Shown here: positions 32,788 through 40,603 of the stretch, in pieces
How the letters are laid out: each line of letters opens with the position of its first letter
Numbering within the stretch: the stretch's first letter is position 1
Assembly (NCBI GenBank): GCA_002490705.1
Contig: DKUO01000055.1
Coordinates: 42,587 to 106,586 of the forward strand
Length of the DNA stretch: 64,000 nt
Source: Lachnospiraceae bacterium UBA7202
GTDB lineage: Bacteria > Bacillota > Clostridia > Lachnospirales > Lachnospiraceae
Direction of reading: 5' to 3'
Position numbers and translations under genes: made by a program
The notes under the pieces: model-generated
Told to the model about the DNA's origin: nothing
The model's database searches: none
Seen by the model: the letters and a program-made list of their open reading frames with translations, nothing else

Positions 32788-33051
32788 ATGAAAAAAATAT
32801 GGCATGATGAAGCATGGGAAGACTACCTATATTGGCAGATACAGGATAAGAAGACATTGAAGAAGATAAACAGATTATTGACAGATATTGATAGAAATGG
32901 GTATCAGAGTACGGGAAAACCGGAAGCCTTGTCAGGCAATCTTGCGGGTTGGTGGAGTGTTAGAATTGATGAAAAGAACCGAATCGTATTTCGGATTACG
33001 GGAGAGCAGATGGAAATATTGCAGTGCGGTTCGCATTATAGAGACAAATAA
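32788..33051 (+). CDS. YoeB-type mRNA interferase toxin
   Basis: 87 residues from ATG 32788 with GAGGAG just before it; an in-frame GTG at 32782 overlaps the antitoxin stop. RelE/YoeB fold: WEDYLYWQIQDKKTLKKINRLLTDI near the start, KPEALSGNLAGWWSVRIDEKNRIVFRI in the core, and CGSHYRDK at the end with the catalytic His-Tyr. YoeB cuts mRNA in the ribosome A site. Its pairing with a RelB/DinJ rather than a YefM antitoxin is a known mixed arrangement. Confidence 0.92.
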   Translation: MKKIWHDEAWEDYLYWQIQDKKTLKKINRLLTDIDRNGYQSTGKPEALSGNLAGWWSVRIDEKNRIVFRITGEQMEILQCGSHYRDK

Positions 33052-33084
33052 TTTAGCAGTTTCTTATAACGAGGGAATTGTTTT

Positions 33085-33120
33085 AGGCGGCAGTCAAAGA
33101 TGATTGCCGCCTGTTTTGTT
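33085..33120 (+). terminator. Terminator of the toxin-antitoxin pair
   Basis: AGGCGGCAGTCA (33085-33096) pairs with TGATTGCCGCCT (33101-33112), then GTTTTGTT. Confidence 0.85.
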
Positions 33121-33162
33121 TTGTGCTAGGATTTTTATAACAGATTTTATATGGGGGTACAT

Positions 33163-33657
33163 ATGGGCAGGGTTTTATATGAAGTGAGTTTCATAGGGAA
33201 CATACAGAACTGGTTTGGTATAATTTTTAGTATCGGTATATTAATTGTTGGGGTGGCAACGCAAAGAAAGAACAGCAAAATGGACAGAAGTATGCGGATA
33301 GCAATTACAACGATAATGATAGCATTTATCGCAATATATGCGAGAGTTGTACTGATTAGCTGTGCTGGAACGCTGATTCCATATAAGAATGGCCACTATA
33401 TTGAAATAGAGGGAGTTGTACAGGATTATTCCCCTAATTTTGGAAATACCAGAGGGACGATAGAATCCTTTACATTGGATGGGGTGAAATTTAAATGCTC
33501 CGATGGAAATATATGGGGATATTGCCCGGATCGGAAAAACGGCGGTGTTATAGCCGGAAACGGACAGCATTTAAGGATCAGGTATGTTTCTAATTTACTG
33601 GGAAATACGATCATGTACATCGAGCAGATGATGCCGGAAGAGTGGGAGGAAGATTGA
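33163..33657 (+). CDS. Small membrane protein of unknown function
   Basis: 164 residues from ATG 33163, with GGGGGT five bases upstream; an in-frame ATG at 33151 would add MGVH but has no ribosome site. Two transmembrane helices (WFGIIFSIGILIVGVATQ; IAITTIMIAFIAIYARVVLIS) are followed by a soluble beta-rich domain (HYIEIEGVVQDYSP...GTIESFTLDGVKFKCSDG...HLRIRYVSN), possibly OB-like. AT content is higher than in neighbouring genes, and I recognise no family. It lies alone between terminator and Rpn gene. Confidence 0.65.
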   Translation: MGRVLYEVSFIGNIQNWFGIIFSIGILIVGVATQRKNSKMDRSMRIAITTIMIAFIAIYARVVLISCAGTLIPYKNGHYIEIEGVVQDYSPNFGNTRGTIESFTLDGVKFKCSDGNIWGYCPDRKNGGVIAGNGQHLRIRYVSNLLGNTIMYIEQMMPEEWEED

Positions 33658-33666
33658 AAAATACGA

Positions 33667-33696
33667 TTTACAAAGTATAAATGAATGTGTTATAAT
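33667..33696 (+). promoter_or_regulatory. Probable promoter of the Rpn-family gene
   Basis: TTTACA 33667-33672, 18-base spacer, TATAAT 33691-33696. The transcript would carry an approximately 100-base leader before ATG 33806. Confidence 0.65.
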
Positions 33697-33805
33697 CATT
33701 TCAAACATATCTGGGGAGTCTGAAATTCTGATATCACATCTGTGACACATCATTTATTCCTAACGAGTCCCTTGGATGAACTAAATATAAGGGAGGAAGC
33801 GGGAA

Positions 33806-34747
33806 ATGGGTAAGGCGGATGCATATCAGTCGGACTATCTGGATGACAATTTCAGGTTTGCGGATCAGATTAACGGGGCGCTGTTTCAGGGAAGACAGGT
33901 GGTGAAACCGGAGGAATTGGAGCCGGTGGAGACACAGATGTTCTATCTGGGAAAGGAGTCTGCGGCGCGTAGAGAGGTACAGGCGGTCGCGGACAAGGCA
34001 CGCATGTGGAAGGGAAGGCTTTTTCATATTCTGGCGGTAGAGAACCAGACCTATGTGGACTACCGCATGGTTCTGCGAAATATGTTGACAGAGAGCCTGA
34101 GTTATTATAAGCAGTGGAAGCAGAAAAAGAGGATGCATGAAAGGGAGGGAGATCTTGGCTCAAATCAGGATGCTTTTTTGTCGGGAATAGGCAGGGATGA
34201 ACGGTTTATCCCGGTTATCACGTTAGTGGTATACTGCGGGACAGAGCATCCGTGGGATGGAGCCAGGTGTCTGCATGATTTGCTTGATATTGACGATGAA
34301 ACGAAAGAGTATGTGACAAACTACAAGATTAATCTATATGATTGCCATGAACATGATACTTTTGATGAGTATCATACCGGATTGAGACAACTGTTTGAAA
34401 TGGTGCGCTATGCAAAGGATAAGGAGCAGCTTGGAAGGGTAATTGAGGAGAAAGGGGCAGGGGCTATGGAAAATGGTGTAAAGAGATATAATGTTTGCAA
34501 GGCATGGGAAGATCAGAGGCTGGATGGAATTGAAGAGGGGCGCAAGGAGGGCCGAAAAGAAGGTAGAGAAGAAGGAATGCGCCAGTATCTGGTAAAGCTG
34601 GTCTGTAAGAAGCTCCAAAAAAATAAATCGGCAGTTGTCATAGCTGAGGAATTGGAAGAAGATTTGTCCGAGGTGGAGAAGGTGTTGGAGGCACAGAGGA
34701 AAGTAAGCAGCTACGATATTGTGCAGATTTGCAAAGCGATGGGGTAA
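33806..34747 (+). CDS. Rpn-family PD-(D/E)XK nuclease/transposase-like protein
   Basis: 313 residues with GGGAGGAAG before the start. The N-terminal nuclease-like core has a VENQTYVDYRMVLRNMLTESLSYY segment (about 76-100) resembling the ExQ/K active-site strand of the family; RFIPVITLVVYCG follows near 133. A highly charged tail (EEGRKEGRKEGREEGM, about 236-251) is the hallmark of Rpn proteins. These are recombination-promoting nucleases, not insertion-sequence transposases; some act in phage defence. No terminal repeats flank it. Confidence 0.82.
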   Translation: MGKADAYQSDYLDDNFRFADQINGALFQGRQVVKPEELEPVETQMFYLGKESAARREVQAVADKARMWKGRLFHILAVENQTYVDYRMVLRNMLTESLSYYKQWKQKKRMHEREGDLGSNQDAFLSGIGRDERFIPVITLVVYCGTEHPWDGARCLHDLLDIDDETKEYVTNYKINLYDCHEHDTFDEYHTGLRQLFEMVRYAKDKEQLGRVIEEKGAGAMENGVKRYNVCKAWEDQRLDGIEEGRKEGRKEGREEGMRQYLVKLVCKKLQKNKSAVVIAEELEEDLSEVEKVLEAQRKVSSYDIVQICKAMG

Positions 34748-34788
34748 GAATCGGGATGTACGCCGCAGTCATGCGCGGGAATTGTACA

Positions 34789-34817
34789 TTGAAAAGAGCG
34801 CGTGGATGTGGTACAGT
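34789..34817 (+). promoter_or_regulatory. pyrE promoter
   Basis: TTGAAA 34789-34794, 17-base spacer, TACAGT 34812-34817. The leader to ATG 34868 contains GGAGGG at 34853-34858. Confidence 0.75.
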
Positions 34818-34867
34818 GAATGGTGTGGAAAGAACTTGTGGCAGCGCATGTGGAGGGTGTTACGGCG

Positions 34868-35545
34868 ATGGAACAGTACAAACAGGAATTTATCGGATTC
34901 ATGGTGGAGAGCCAGGTATTAAAGTTTGGAGATTTTACGCTTAAGAGCGGCAGAAAATCCCCGTTTTTCATGAATGCGGGGGCTTATGTGACAGGCACAC
35001 AGTTAAGAAGGCTCGGAGAATATTATGCGAAGGCGATTCATGACTGTTACGGACTGGATTTTGACGTCCTGTTCGGACCCGCTTACAAGGGGATTCCCCT
35101 TACGGTGGCGACGACCATGGCGATCAGTGAACTTTATGGGAAAGAGATCCGCTACTGTTCAAACAGAAAAGAAGTGAAGGACCACGGCGACAAGGGGATT
35201 CTGCTTGGCAGTCAATTGAAAGACGGCGACAGGGTGGTGATTATCGAGGATGTCACTACATCCGGAAAGTCCATAGAGGAGACTTTCCCCATCATCAAGG
35301 CGCAGGCGGACGTCACGGTTTGCGGGCTTATGGTTTCTTTAAACCGCATGGAGAAAGGACTTGAGAGTGACAAGAGCGCGCTGGAGGAAATCAAAGAAAA
35401 GTACGGCTTTGAGACAGGCGCCATTGTGACGATGGATGAAGTGGTGGAGTGTCTTTACAATAAACCCTTTGATGGTATCGTATATATTGACGATGAGTTA
35501 AAAAGTAGGATAGACGCTTACTATGAGACCTACGGGGCGAAATAG
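34868..35545 (+). CDS. pyrE: Orotate phosphoribosyltransferase
   Basis: 225 residues from ATG 34868, matching the usual start MEQYKQEFIGFMVESQVLKFGDF; an upstream in-frame ATG at 34820 is possible but would add a poorly conserved extension. FTLKSGRKSPFFMNAG (about 20-35) and the PRPP-binding loop VVIIEDVTTSGKSIEE (about 124-139) are intact. It converts orotate and PRPP to OMP in pyrimidine synthesis. No other pyr genes are adjacent. Confidence 0.95.
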   Translation: MEQYKQEFIGFMVESQVLKFGDFTLKSGRKSPFFMNAGAYVTGTQLRRLGEYYAKAIHDCYGLDFDVLFGPAYKGIPLTVATTMAISELYGKEIRYCSNRKEVKDHGDKGILLGSQLKDGDRVVIIEDVTTSGKSIEETFPIIKAQADVTVCGLMVSLNRMEKGLESDKSALEEIKEKYGFETGAIVTMDEVVECLYNKPFDGIVYIDDELKSRIDAYYETYGAK

Positions 35546-35570
35546 GAGCAGGAAGGAGCGGACAGGAAAT

Positions 35571-35723
35571 ATGGAAGAGAAAACCTACAAGACAATGAGC
35601 GGTTCGGGTGCGCTGAACATTACGATCGGCGTGGTTGCTTTGGTGGGAGGCGTAGCCGCTGGCGTGCTTCTGATTATCAGCGGTGCGAAACTTTTGTCGG
35701 GAAGAAATAAAATCTTATTCTAA
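35571..35723 (+). CDS. 50-residue single-helix membrane protein
   Basis: MEEKTYKTMSGSG... then one hydrophobic helix (ITIGVVALVGGVAAGVLLIISGAKLL) and a basic tail. AGGAAAT precedes the ATG at 35571. It lies 25 bp after pyrE and before a terminator. It is probably cotranscribed with pyrE. I know of no function. Confidence 0.7.
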   Translation: MEEKTYKTMSGSGALNITIGVVALVGGVAAGVLLIISGAKLLSGRNKILF

Positions 35724-35729
35724 AGCAAA

Positions 35730-35770
35730 AAGGTATTTTCGGTTCAAACGAGAATACCTTATTATTTTAT
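35730..35770 (+). terminator. Terminator after the pyrE unit
   Basis: AAGGTATTTTCG (35730-35741) pairs with CGAGAATACCTT (35749-35760), then ATTATTTTAT. Confidence 0.88.
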
Positions 35771-35794
35771 ACGCGCAGGTTAAGGAGAGCAGAA

Positions 35795-36109
35795 ATGAAG
35801 AACAATTTCATGTTTACCAATAAGGAACACACCCTGAAAGGAATTATGGCAACGATTTTGGGTGTGATTTCTCTGACGGCATTGGTTTACATTACCATAG
35901 ACAGCTACAGAAGGGCAGGAGAGGTTCCGCTTCAGTATGGGGCGGTGGCCTTTCTCACCATGATTTTCGCTTTTGCAGGGATTGTGCTTGGTGTACTCTC
36001 AAAATCGGAGCGGGATAAGTTTTATTTTTTCAGTTATTTGGGTATCGTATTAAATGTGCTGGTTCTGGCAGTGCTCAGTGTGATTTTGTATGCGGGTGCA
36101 TATGCGTAA
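35795..36109 (+). CDS. Three-helix membrane protein, DUF6142-like
   Basis: 104 residues. After MFTNKEHTLKGIMATILGVISLTALVYITI there are two further helices (YGAVAFLTMIFAFAGIVLGVLS; FYFFSYLGIVLNVLVLAVLSVILYAG). The FTNKEHT...GIMATILG start matches what I recall of DUF6142. AAGGAGAG precedes the ATG, and it runs into the M29-like gene 28 bp later, so the two are probably cotranscribed. Confidence 0.7.
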   Translation: MKNNFMFTNKEHTLKGIMATILGVISLTALVYITIDSYRRAGEVPLQYGAVAFLTMIFAFAGIVLGVLSKSERDKFYFFSYLGIVLNVLVLAVLSVILYAGAYA

Positions 36110-36137
36110 ATGAACGGCAGGGGAGGAAGCATTTCAG

Positions 36138-38204
36138 ATGAAACAGGAAACGTTGATTGCGGAGCGTTATGAGTTGGCATTTACCCGAATCAGGGAAATA
36201 CCGGATGAGTCAATTTGTGACGGGGGCTATCAGGAATATTTCAGACGGATGGCGGAGTTTGTGATCCTGATGGATCAGACATTGTCTCTGGTGGAGAGCG
36301 GAAAGCTTTTCCGAATGACAATGGAAGAGCTAAGGGAGCATAACCGCCTGCTCTATGCAGATATTTTGCCGGAGCATTATGAAGAAAGTTACGCCAACCC
36401 GGCATATGCAGTTGATCGACTCGGAGAGTCAATTGGACAGATGCTGTCCTTTCTTTACGGGGAACTTCGCAGTATGATTCCTTCGGCCTATGAGAAAAAC
36501 AGCACTGCCATGACGATACGCATGGAACTGCTGTTGGAGGTGTACCAGTCCTTTGTCTGTGCGGCCCAGGAGGAACGAAAGCCTGACGCGGAGGATCTGA
36601 GGCAGATTCTCTACTGGTATGTGAGCGATTATTACGAGGCGGAATTTGAAGAAAAAACGGAGACGCTTTTGAATACGGACAGGGATTTTGCAAGACGGCT
36701 CATCATGGAGAGCGATTTGTCCGATCTGCGTTATCTGTATTATTTCGGGGAATATATCACGGAGAATGAACTGGAAACGGCAGCCCACTTAAACAGCCTG
36801 TCCGATGAAAAAATCAAAAAAATAGCGGATACCTATACAGAGGGATACCGCATCGGTTTTGAGGTGACAGGCAAGGATATCTCTATCAAAGAGACCGTGG
36901 CAATCCGCTATTTCCTGGGGTTTGAAAGGGTAATCCGTCAGGCGGTGCAGAACTTTGACCAAATGGGTCTACAATCAGCCTTTTGCCGGGCGGGCGCCAA
37001 TATCTTTCAGGGAAGGAATGTGAACAAAAACGGCTACTGCGGCGCAAACCCCAACAAACAGTATGATTACGACCACAAGGAGGACTGGGCGTTGTTTCTG
37101 GACGGCGCGCTGGCGGGGCGTAGGCTTGAGGCGGTGAAAAACGTCTTTGAGAGGCGTAAGGAGCTGGCGGCGCTCTACGGCGGACCGGCGGTGGTGGAGA
37201 GCTTCGGCGAGGAGCCCTTTGTGCCCGTAACGAAGAGCGCGGCCTGCCGTCTCAGTGAAAAACAACAGAAGCTTTTGGTGGAGAATGCGGGGCAGATAGC
37301 GGCTGTGCAGAACGAGTATATTAAGGGAGAGGAGCGCAGTTTTACGATTATCGCCTTTCCCGTACCCCAGATCGGGCCGCGTTACAAAGAGATTTTTGAC
37401 GATGTGGTACGCATTAACACCTTGGATTATGTACTTTATCGGGATATTCAGCAGACGATCATTGACGAGCTGGACAAAGGATCGACTGTAATAGTCAAAG
37501 GAAAAGGAGAAAACGTCACAGATATGAAGGTGCAGCTCCACGAATTAGAAGATCATGGTACACAGACGAACTTTGAAAACTGTGTGGCGGATGTCAATAT
37601 TCCGGTGGGGGAGGTGTTCACCTCTCCCCGTCTGACGGGAACGGAGGGCGTCCTGCATGTGACAAGGGTCTTTTTGTCCGGGCTGGAATATCGGGATCTG
37701 CGGCTTACCTTTCAGGATGGATTTGTGACGGATTACAGCTGCGGGAATTTCTCCTCCGAGGAGGAAAACCGCAGATATATTAAGGATAACGTACTTTTTC
37801 ACCATGAGAGCCTGCCGCTCGGAGAGTTTGCCATCGGCACGAATACGACGGCATACCGGATTGCGAGGAAGTATGGGATAGAAGATAAGCTGCCGATTTT
37901 GATTGCGGAGAAGACCGGACCCCACTTTGCATTGGGAGATACCTGCTATTCCCACGAGGAGGAGGTGAAAAGCTTTAATCCTGACGGAAAGGAGATTGTG
38001 GCCAAGGAGAACGAGGTGTCAGCTTTGCGTGACACGGATGTCAGCAAGGCTTACTTCCAGTGCCACACGGACATTACAATCCCTTATGACGAACTGGGGG
38101 AGCTTTCTGTGTTGACTGCTTCCGGTGAAAAGCGGGTTATTATCCAAGATGGTCAATTTGTTTTGCCGGGCTGTGAGGAGTTAAACAGGGCGCTGGCGGA
38201 GTAA
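36138..38204 (+). CDS. M29-like aminopeptidase with N-terminal extension
   Basis: 688 residues, much longer than the roughly 400 of aminopeptidase T. The C-terminal half resembles M29 metallopeptidases: NIPVGEVFTSPRLTGTEGVLHV (about 490-511), FHHESLPLGEFAIGTNTTAYRI (about 554-575), and EKTGPHFALGDTCYSHEEE (about 593-611), which supply Glu, His and Asp metal ligands. The first 300 residues are helical and unassigned. It probably removes N-terminal residues from peptides in the cytoplasm. The ribosome site GGGAGGAAG is rather far (about 10 bases). Confidence 0.82.
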   Translation: MKQETLIAERYELAFTRIREIPDESICDGGYQEYFRRMAEFVILMDQTLSLVESGKLFRMTMEELREHNRLLYADILPEHYEESYANPAYAVDRLGESIGQMLSFLYGELRSMIPSAYEKNSTAMTIRMELLLEVYQSFVCAAQEERKPDAEDLRQILYWYVSDYYEAEFEEKTETLLNTDRDFARRLIMESDLSDLRYLYYFGEYITENELETAAHLNSLSDEKIKKIADTYTEGYRIGFEVTGKDISIKETVAIRYFLGFERVIRQAVQNFDQMGLQSAFCRAGANIFQGRNVNKNGYCGANPNKQYDYDHKEDWALFLDGALAGRRLEAVKNVFERRKELAALYGGPAVVESFGEEPFVPVTKSAACRLSEKQQKLLVENAGQIAAVQNEYIKGEERSFTIIAFPVPQIGPRYKEIFDDVVRINTLDYVLYRDIQQTIIDELDKGSTVIVKGKGENVTDMKVQLHELEDHGTQTNFENCVADVNIPVGEVFTSPRLTGTEGVLHVTRVFLSGLEYRDLRLTFQDGFVTDYSCGNFSSEEENRRYIKDNVLFHHESLPLGEFAIGTNTTAYRIARKYGIEDKLPILIAEKTGPHFALGDTCYSHEEEVKSFNPDGKEIVAKENEVSALRDTDVSKAYFQCHTDITIPYDELGELSVLTASGEKRVIIQDGQFVLPGCEELNRALAE

Positions 38205-38211
38205 AAGATAG

Positions 38212-38240
38212 TTGAAAAACGAAAGAAAATCTAGTACACT
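38212..38240 (+). promoter_or_regulatory. pur operon promoter
   Basis: TTGAAA 38212-38217, 17-base spacer, TACACT 38235-38240, with a second TATAGT close by (38242-38247). I see no purine riboswitch in the leader to 38298. Confidence 0.75.
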
Positions 38241-38297
38241 GTATAGTAAGAAATTTTGTTTTGACACAAGATGTTGTGGTTGAGGAGGGTTTTGCGA

Positions 38298-38807
38298 ATG
38301 GCACAGGTAGGCATTGTGATGGGCAGCGATTCGGATATGCCTGTCATGGCGAAGGCTGCGGATATTTTAGAGGAACTGGGAATCTCTTATGAAATGACGA
38401 TTATTTCCGCCCACAGGGAGCCGGATGTGTTCTTTGAATATGCGAAGAACGCGGAGGCGAAGGGATTTAAAGTAATTATTGCGGGAGCCGGCAAGGCGGC
38501 CCATCTGCCGGGAATGTGCGCGGCGATCTTTCCCATGCCGGTGATCGGCGTGCCCATGAAGACTTCGGATCTTGGCGGGGTAGATTCCCTCTATTCCATT
38601 GTGCAGATGCCCTCGGGCATCCCGGTGGCCACAGTGGCTATCGGCGGCGGGCAGAATGCGGGAATCCTCGCGGCAAAGATACTGGCTGTTTCCGATCCGG
38701 CGCTCTTGGAGCGGGTGAAGAAATATGCGCAGAGCCTGAAGGAGAGCGTACAGGAAAAGGACGCAAGATTACAGGAGGTCGGATATAAGACATACCTGAA
38801 AGCGTGA
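38298..38807 (+). CDS. purE: 5-(Carboxyamino)imidazole ribonucleotide mutase
   Basis: 169 residues from ATG 38298; the in-frame ATG at 38271 lies before GAGGAGGG and is unlikely. VGIVMGSDSDMPVM (about 4-17), ISAHREPD (about 40-47), AGAGKAAHLPGM and GVPMKT are the PurE active-site motifs. It is the class that interconverts N5-CAIR and CAIR. It heads purE-purM-purN-purD. Confidence 0.96.
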   Translation: MAQVGIVMGSDSDMPVMAKAADILEELGISYEMTIISAHREPDVFFEYAKNAEAKGFKVIIAGAGKAAHLPGMCAAIFPMPVIGVPMKTSDLGGVDSLYSIVQMPSGIPVATVAIGGGQNAGILAAKILAVSDPALLERVKKYAQSLKESVQEKDARLQEVGYKTYLKA

Positions 38808-38883
38808 GCCTGCGCTCGGAGCGATAGAGAAAAGATGCGGAGTGGAGAGAGGATTGAAAAATCATTCCGGTATGGAGGTAATT

Positions 38884-39909
38884 ATGGATTATAAGACAGC
38901 GGGTGTTGACATTGAGGCGGGATACCGCTCGGTAGAATTGATGAAGCAGTATGTAAAGGGGACGATGCGGCCGGAGGTACTCGGCGGAATCGGCGGTTTC
39001 TCCGGGGCTTTTTCTCTGGAGAAAATCAAAAATATGGAGAAACCGGTGCTCCTCTCAGGAACGGACGGCGTTGGCACGAAAATCCAGCTGGCTTATCTGA
39101 TGGATCAGCATGATACTGTGGGAATCGACTGCGTGGCTATGTGCGTCAACGATGTGGTCTGCGCGGGTGCGGAACCGCTGTTTTTCCTGGATTATATTGC
39201 CTGCGGCAAGAATTATCCGGAAAAGATTGCAACTATCGTAAAAGGCGTGGCGGAGGGCTGTAAACAGGCCGGGGCCGCGTTGGTCGGCGGAGAGACGGCG
39301 GAGCATCCGGGACTGATGCCGGAGGATGAGTACGATCTCGCCGGATTTGCGGTAGGTGTGGCGGAAGAGAAGGAGCTGATTACGGGAGCAAATGTCAAGC
39401 CCGGCGATGTGCTTGTGGGCATTGCCTCTTCGGGTGTGCACAGCAACGGTTTTTCGCTGATACGCAAGGTGTTCGGGGTGACAAAGGAGACCCTTTCCGT
39501 TTATTATGATGAGCTGGGCGCAACCCTCGGAGAGACGCTGCTTACCCCCACCAGAATCTACGTGAAGGCGCTGCGGGAGGTGAAGGCGGCAGGCATTGCG
39601 ATCAAAGGATGCAGCCATATCACGGGCGGCGGTTTTTACGAGAATATCCCGAGAATGCTGCCGGAGGGCGTGTCGGCTAAGGTGAAAAAGGGCAGCTTTG
39701 AGATACCGCCGATCTTTGCGCTTTTGCAGAGGACGGGCGGTTTGGAAGAAAAGATGATGTACAATACATATAATATGGGGCTTGGCATGGTGCTTGCCGT
39801 GGATGCGGATCAGGCAGACCAGACCGTGGCAGCGCTGCAAAAGGCCGGAGAAAAGGCTTGGACAGTGGGAGAAGTCGTTGCCGGAGGCCATGAGGTATTG
39901 TTTGGATAA
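38884..39909 (+). CDS. purM: Phosphoribosylformylglycinamidine cyclo-ligase
   Basis: 341 residues from ATG 38884, preceded by GGAGGTAATT; upstream in-frame ATG 38842 lacks this. The AIR-synthase motifs are present: LLSGTDGVGTKIQLA (about 55-69), CVAMCVNDVVCAGAEPLFFLDYIACGK (about 80-106), and GGETAEHPGLMPEDEYDLAGFAVG (about 136-160). It closes the imidazole ring of AIR. Confidence 0.96.
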   Translation: MDYKTAGVDIEAGYRSVELMKQYVKGTMRPEVLGGIGGFSGAFSLEKIKNMEKPVLLSGTDGVGTKIQLAYLMDQHDTVGIDCVAMCVNDVVCAGAEPLFFLDYIACGKNYPEKIATIVKGVAEGCKQAGAALVGGETAEHPGLMPEDEYDLAGFAVGVAEEKELITGANVKPGDVLVGIASSGVHSNGFSLIRKVFGVTKETLSVYYDELGATLGETLLTPTRIYVKALREVKAAGIAIKGCSHITGGGFYENIPRMLPEGVSAKVKKGSFEIPPIFALLQRTGGLEEKMMYNTYNMGLGMVLAVDADQADQTVAALQKAGEKAWTVGEVVAGGHEVLFG

Positions 39910-39948
39910 CTGTGTGAGAAGTCTCACACTTGGGGAGCGGAGGAAAAG

Positions 39949-40575
39949 ATGCTTAGAGTGGTGGTATGTGTCTCCGGGGGAGGCACGAATTTACAGGCGA
40001 TTATTGACGGCATAGCGCAGGGAGCTGTCTGTAACACGGAGATTGTGAGGGTGGTGAGCAACAACCCGGGCGCCTTTGCGCTGGAAAGGGCGAAGCGGGC
40101 CGGAATCGAAGCGGTATGCGTGTCGCCGAAGGATTACAGGGACAGGGAATTGTTTGAGGAAGCGCTGTTTGCCTGTGTGGAGGAGGCGACGCCAGATCTG
40201 ATTGTGCTGGCCGGGTTTATGGTAAAGGTGCCGGGAAAGATGGTGAAACGCTATGAGAACCGGATCATCAATATCCATCCGGCGTTGATACCGGCGTTTA
40301 GCGGCACGGGCTATTATGGCTTGAAGGTACATGAGGCCGCGCTGAAAAGAGGTGTGAAGATCACAGGGGCCACGGTGCATTTTGTGAACGACGGCATGGA
40401 CGAGGGCCCGATTATTATGCAGAAGGCCGTGAAGGTATATGACGGCGATACGCCGGAGACGTTACAGAAAAGAGTGATGGAGGAGGCCGAGTGGGTGCTT
40501 TTGCCATGGTGCATCAACCTGATTGCCGCCGGACAGATCAAGGTGGAAAACGGGCGGGTAACGGTCTCCGAATAA
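39949..40575 (+). CDS. purN: Phosphoribosylglycinamide formyltransferase
   Basis: 208 residues. VVCVSGGGTNLQAII (about 4-18), VLAGFMVKVPGKMV, and the catalytic IINIHPALIPAFSG (Asn-His, about 106-119) followed by GATVHFVNDGMDEGPII (with the catalytic Asp) fit PurN. It transfers formyl from 10-formyl-THF to GAR. GGAGGAAA precedes the start; it sits between purM and purD. Confidence 0.96.
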   Translation: MLRVVVCVSGGGTNLQAIIDGIAQGAVCNTEIVRVVSNNPGAFALERAKRAGIEAVCVSPKDYRDRELFEEALFACVEEATPDLIVLAGFMVKVPGKMVKRYENRIINIHPALIPAFSGTGYYGLKVHEAALKRGVKITGATVHFVNDGMDEGPIIMQKAVKVYDGDTPETLQKRVMEEAEWVLLPWCINLIAAGQIKVENGRVTVSE

Positions 40576-40603
40576 CAAAGAAGCAGGGAAAGGAACAGGG
40601 ACA

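Noticed and set aside
33806..34747. Insertion-sequence transposase
   Set aside because: The protein is Rpn-like; no terminal inverted repeats or target duplication are visible on either side.
38241..38297. Purine riboswitch ahead of purE
   Set aside because: The leader is too short and lacks the conserved three-way-junction elements.
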